Origin: Cryptomeria japonica
Taxonomy: Eukaryota; Streptophyta; Pinopsida; Cupressales; Cupressaceae
Assembly: GCF_030272615.1 (NCBI RefSeq)
Contig: NC_081414.1
Coordinates: 817,604,396 to 817,668,395, forward strand
Length of the DNA: 64,000 bases
Direction of reading: 5' to 3'
The position numbers and the translations under genes are program-made. Below, in pieces: positions 59,761 through 64,000 of this stretch. Position 1 is the stretch's first letter, and every line of letters starts with the position of its first letter. The notes under the pieces were generated by a model. That model did not search any database. It saw only the letters and a list, made by a program, of their open reading frames with translations, and was not told where the DNA came from.

Positions 59761-60340
59761 ATTCTAGGATGATGTGGGTGACTTTTCTTAAGGAGAAGTC
59801 TGAAGCCTTTGAGAAATTCAAGATCTTTAGAGAAAAGGTTGAAATAGAAACTAGATTGAAAATCAAATATCTAAGATTAGATCATGGCGGTGAGTTCACT
59901 TCTCATGAATTTAACAGTTATTGTGAGACAAATGGAATTAGGAGAAAGTTATCTACACCTCCGACTCCTCAGCAGAATGGAGTAGTGGAAAGAAAGAATA
60001 GAACCATTTTGGATGTAGTAAGATCTATGATGATAGAAGCCAAATTGTCTCATATCTACTGGAGAGAAGCAGTAAGTACAACAGTCTGCACATTCAACAG
60101 AGTTCACATCAAAGGTGAAATCGGTAAGACCCCTTATGAATTATGGTTTGGACATACACCTACTATTAAGTATTTCAGAATTTTTGGAAGTAAATGCTAT
60201 ATCAAAAGAGATGATTCAATTGGAAAGTTTGATCCTAGATGTGATGAAGGGATATTTCTGGGTTATTCAATTCAAAGAAAAGCATATAGATGTTATAGCA
60301 AAAGATTTTAGAAAATTGTGGAGAGTGCTAATGTGAAAGT
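59761..60340 (+). pseudogene. Copia D integrase core remnant
   Basis: Continues the integrase after element G: MMWVTFLKEKSEAFEKF, RLDHGGEFTSHEFNSYC, then TPQQNGVVERKNRTILD with the catalytic-region Glu. The C-terminal KTPYELWFGHTPTIKYFRI and FLGYSIQRKAYRCY motifs follow. Broken within the element as a whole. Confidence 0.88.
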
Positions 60341-60619
60341 GGATGAGAAATACATAAATCATTCTATATCATATGATAGGGAATCAGAAGTGGAAATGAT
60401 CATAACTGAATTGGCAATGCCTCAATGAGTACAAGAAAATGAGACAGTTACATCAGCACAATCTGAAAATTCAACTATGACTGATGATCAGAGCAATAAA
60501 CCTGAAGTTCAGAAGACACCAAGGTATGTAAGATTAAATCATTCTGAAGATCAAATTATTGGAGATAGGAACAAGGGAGTTGTGACAAGAAGAAAAATGG
60601 CAAATTAAGAGGTATGTCT

Positions 60620-62153
60620 TATTTCTCAAATTAAACCAGCAACTGTTATTGAATCTTGTAAGGATGAACATTGGTTAAAGGCTATGGAAGATGAATTAGA
60701 TCAGATAGAAAAGAATGAGACTTGGTCTTTAGTTCCCCGGCCTAAAAATAAGAATGTTATTGGAACTAAATGGTTTTTTAGGAATAAACTAAATAAGGAT
60801 GGTCAAGTTGTAAGAAACAATGCTAGATTGATTTGTAAAGGATATTCTCAAATGGAAGGAATTGATTATGGTGAGACATTTAAACCTGTAGCTAGAATTG
60901 AAGTTGTTAGACTATTTCTTGCCTATGCAGCTTATAAGAACTATGAAGTTTATCAAATGGATGTTAAATGTGCATTTTTGAATGGTGAACTTGAGGAAGA
61001 AGTATACATTGAGCAACCTTATGGATTTTCACTGACAGATGATAAAGATATGGTTTGCAGATTGAAGAAAGCTTTATATGGATTGAAACAAGCTCCTAGA
61101 GCTTGGTATGCAAAGTTGAATAAATATCTTTTGAAGCTTGGTTTTACTAAAGGCAGTGTTGATAGTAATTTATATTATAAGATCACTAATAATAATATTC
61201 TGATTATTGAAGTATTTGTTGATGATATCATTTTTGGAGGAGAAGATAAATTGTGCATGGAATTTGCTAACAATATGAAGAATGAATTTGAAATGTCCAT
61301 GATTGGTGAGATGAGATTTTTCTTAGGTTTGCAGATTACTCAAACTAACAAAGGCATTTTTATCTATCAAACTAAGTATCTGAGGGAATTGTTGAAGTTT
61401 GGTATGGATAATTCAAAACCAGTAAGTACTCCTATGGTGACAAGTGATAAATTATCTATCAAGGATACTTCTACACCAGTAAATCCGACAAGGTATAAGT
61501 CTATGACTGGTAGCCTGTTATATTTAACTCAAAATAGACCAGATATTATGAATGCAGTAAGTATTTTTTCAAGATATCAAAGTAATCCTAAAGAAAATCA
61601 TGAATATGTAGTAAAGAGGATATTCTGGTATTTGTAAGGAACAACAAAATATGGTTTATCGTATTCTAAAAATGATGATTTCACTTTATGTCCATATACA
61701 AACTCAGATTGGGAAGGAGATACTGATGACTTCTGGTAGAGCTTTCTTTCTTGGAAAGAAACTAGTTTCCTGGACCAACAAAAAATAGTCATGCATTTCT
61801 TTATCTACTGCAGAAGGTGAATATGTTGCAGCAGCAACTAATTGCACTCAAGTCTTGTGGATGAAGCAAATGTTGAAGGATATCAGGGTAAATTGTAGTG
61901 AACCAGTAGTTATCTACTGTGATAACTTTGCAGCTATTGACATGTCTAAGAATTTGGTATTTCACTCTAAGAATAAGAATATATCAATAAAATATAACTT
62001 TCTGAAGGACAAGGTAGAAGCAAAGGAAGTCAAATTGGTTTATGTGAACACTAAAGAATAGATTGTAGATATATTCACTAAACCGTTGTCTAAGGAATCA
62101 TTTGAGTATTTGAGAGACAATTTAGGGGTTTCTGCCCCTTCAACAGAGACTTG
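60620..62153 (+). pseudogene. Copia D reverse transcriptase and RNase H remnant
   Basis: The long open part 60684-61637 carries [55 protein letters not shown] and the catalytic FVDDIIFGG. RNase H remnants follow, including STAEGEYVAAATNCTQV near 61805 and YCDNFAAIDMSKN near 61915. The end is FTKPLSKESFEYLRDNLGV. Very similar to copia B. Broken in several places, mostly in RNase H. Confidence 0.9.
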
Positions 62154-62234
62154 ATTGATGCAGTTTGTCATTAGTTCGACATGCATTATCATAGATATTA
62201 TTCATTTCAGCACTAATGAATGGTGCTACTACAC

Positions 62235-62501
62235 AGGGGGAGTAGTCATCTTTGAGATTCAGAGGTTTATATTCTTGCTTTGATATTTTTGTCAGATATT
62301 TGGCATTGATGTCAAAGGGGGAGAGATAGTGATGTGAAAAAATAAATTCAAAAGAACTTTACAGAGATATCATTCACAGGGGGAGAGATTGATATTCAGG
62401 AGATTATTGGTTGTCTTCCACAGGGGGAGACTTGTTTGGCATTTCTTGGTACTTAGATGTTTTTCAAATCTAGTGTTGTCATCAATGCCAAAGGGGGAGA
62501 T
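62235..62501 (+). other. Copia D 3' region with five AGGGGGAG purine motifs
   Basis: Motifs at 62235, 62316, 62378, 62422 and 62492; the last abuts the 3' LTR. Confidence 0.8.
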
Positions 62502-63786
62502 TGTTGGCATTATGGATGAATTGATTATGTGTTGCATTGATGTTTTGTCATTGATGTCAACACTAGGTGTTATGGTTGGTTACCGACAGACAAGTTTTAG
62601 TTACCGGTAGAAGATCTAGTGTTATCAACAGAAAAGACTATTTATTGGACACTTCTAGCATGTTTAGATCTATGGAATGTGATTGGTTACATGTGGTACA
62701 TGCTTTTGGAGCATGTTTTGGTTAGATGGTATTGACTTGGTAATCGAATGCTATCATACACTCTGGTAAACCCTTACCAGCACTAGTTGAAGACTTTATC
62801 GGTAGAGCTTTCACTGAGGAATCTTGACAGGAGGCATAATTGGTGTTGGTGCAGCTTCTAGATGGATTTTAGGATGCTGAAGATGTTATTTGATCATGCT
62901 TCAACTTCTTGAAGACATTGCTTTGGCATGGTGGACCCAAAATAGGTCTGGTACCTATCTAGGTTATGAACCGATATCGTGATAACATGTACTCTACATG
63001 TTACTGGGATGTTTTGGTATGTTTTATGAGTTTATTATTGTTGTTTTGGTCTTAAGCTGACATGGCATATCATTGTAATAGAGATCTATGTAATGATATT
63101 ATTGTAATATCTTTGAGGTGGCCAACCTAATTGGTTTAGGCCTTAGGGTTTGTATAATATGATGTAAGATCTCATTGTAGATCATGGTATGTGTGGAATG
63201 GGAATGGAATAAGTGTTCATGGTCTTGAAATGCAATATCATATGCAAAGGATATTTGGTCGGTCATAGGTGATCGAATTGGGATTAAGGAAGAGCTCAAA
63301 GGCCTCCGATATTGAGCTTAATTGGGACTGTAATTAGGTATGGTAGATGCTATTTCTAGCAGTTCAGTCTATTGGATTGTTGTCCATTTATCTTGAGATG
63401 GTTGTAGCCTCTCTTTAGTCAGTGAGACTCTTTTGTAATGAGCAATATGCTCTAGGGAGTGTGCCTTCCTGCATGTGCAGGCCCCTCATTGTATCACATA
63501 CTTTTTGTAGAAGTATCATCTGACTGTGGGTAGGCTTCCCACCATGGTTTTTCCCTTTCTAGGTTTTCCACGCATAAATCATGGTGTTATGTGGTATGTG
63601 TACTTTGCATTGATTATCTATTCAATTGTTAAGTTGTATTGTTTACCGGTATCTATTTTTATCGGCATCTGTATGTGCTTTACCAGCACTTGATATGTTT
63701 AAAGGTTATTAAGTGGATTAAAAGTTATAATATGTTAACAACTTATTCACCCCCCCCCTCTTAGTTGTTCACCAATTATCCCAACA
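62502..63786 (+). repeat. Copia D 3' LTR, 1,285 bp
   Basis: Starts TGTTGGCATTATGG and ends ATCCCAACA. It contains the short hairpin CCTGCATGTGCAGG at 63468-63481 and a ttcaccccccccctc tract near 63747. Confidence 0.85.
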
Positions 63787-64000
63787 AATTGTAAAGCAGT
63801 CTTCTAAACTGGGCCAGAGGTTGGAGGATAGGTGCAAAGATGAACATGTAATGCAGTGTCATTGTGCATGACATGTAGTGCTATATCATCACAAGCTGTG
63901 TTATACTATAGAGTAATTATTTTTGTTTGCAGTCGGTCGTGGTATTGGACAAGACACTTGAGAAGTCTGTTTGGAGGGAGAAGCTAAAAGAGACGTTGAA
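63787..64000 (+). other. Unassigned 3' flank, possible host exon at the window edge
   Basis: Not recognised as any repeat here. From 63942 to the end one frame is open (VVVLDKTLEKSVWREKLKET) and is preceded by tatttttgtttgcag, which resembles a plant intron 3' end. The 5' part (63787-63870) is also open in one frame. The length is too short to call a gene; chance is quite possible. Confidence 0.2.

Larger units (their letters stand above)
56579..63786 (+). mobile_element. Copia D: Ty1-copia retrotransposon, 5'-truncated and split by a nested insertion
   Basis: Begins within the region between protease and integrase, so 5' LTR, primer site, gag and protease are absent. It then has integrase, reverse transcriptase, RNase H, a 3' region with five purine motifs, and a complete 1,285-bp 3' LTR (62502-63786). 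Split at 57073-59760 by an LTR-bounded insertion. Closely similar to copia B in protein and 3' region, and to copia A in LTR motifs. Broken in roughly ten places. Age cannot be judged from one LTR. Confidence 0.88.

Overview
This is a gene-poor, AT-rich stretch of a large plant genome, made almost entirely of long terminal repeat (LTR) retrotransposons stacked inside one another. The primer sites complementary to initiator tRNA-Met, the Ty1-copia protein motifs, an L1-type plant LINE, LTRs of about 4 kb and a retrocopy of plant ARF1 all indicate a seed plant. The mixture of older and younger elements and the many long LTRs would suit a gymnosperm such as a conifer, but that is an inference. 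I see no intact host gene, no tRNA or rRNA and no CRISPR array.

Layout. Three related non-coding elements with 4-kb LTRs, here called LARD1-3 (large retrotransposon derivative type), form the scaffold. LARD3 (plus strand, 32252 to about 53240, left end outside the window) is the oldest host. LARD2 (plus, 8686-32251, left end outside) sits inside the LARD3 LTR. LARD1 (minus, 1-8685, left end outside) sits inside the LARD2 5' LTR. LARD2 also received copia A (9686-16377, target duplication attta) and copia B (20339-28181, tgttg). The LARD3 LTR received copia C (33038-39221, minus, tttta), a 3.9-kb solo LTR (39580-43517) and an intronless ARF1 retrocopy (44358-44903, minus). The LARD3 internal region received a 3.6-kb solo LTR of another family (47119-50742, cttgt).

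From 53240 rightward comes a mosaic: the first 1.57 kb of that last LTR family, a both-ends-truncated LINE (54811-56578, minus), and a 5'-truncated copia D (about 56579-63786, plus). Copia D is split by a 2.7-kb LTR-bounded insertion (57073-59760, attct). The final 214 bases may hold a host exon, but weakly.

Most interesting: (i) copia A keeps LTRs, primer site and gag, but 3.5 kb of unfamiliar protein-coding-like sequence stands where pol should be; (ii) the LARD LTRs share a conserved roughly 51-nt stem-loop and a GC-rich, palindrome-rich block that holds its position while its sequence differs between copies; (iii) the ARF1 retrocopy has exactly the parental length, and four of its five premature stops are CAG to TAG, as expected from deamination of CHG-methylated cytosine. 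All retroelements are described as fossils.
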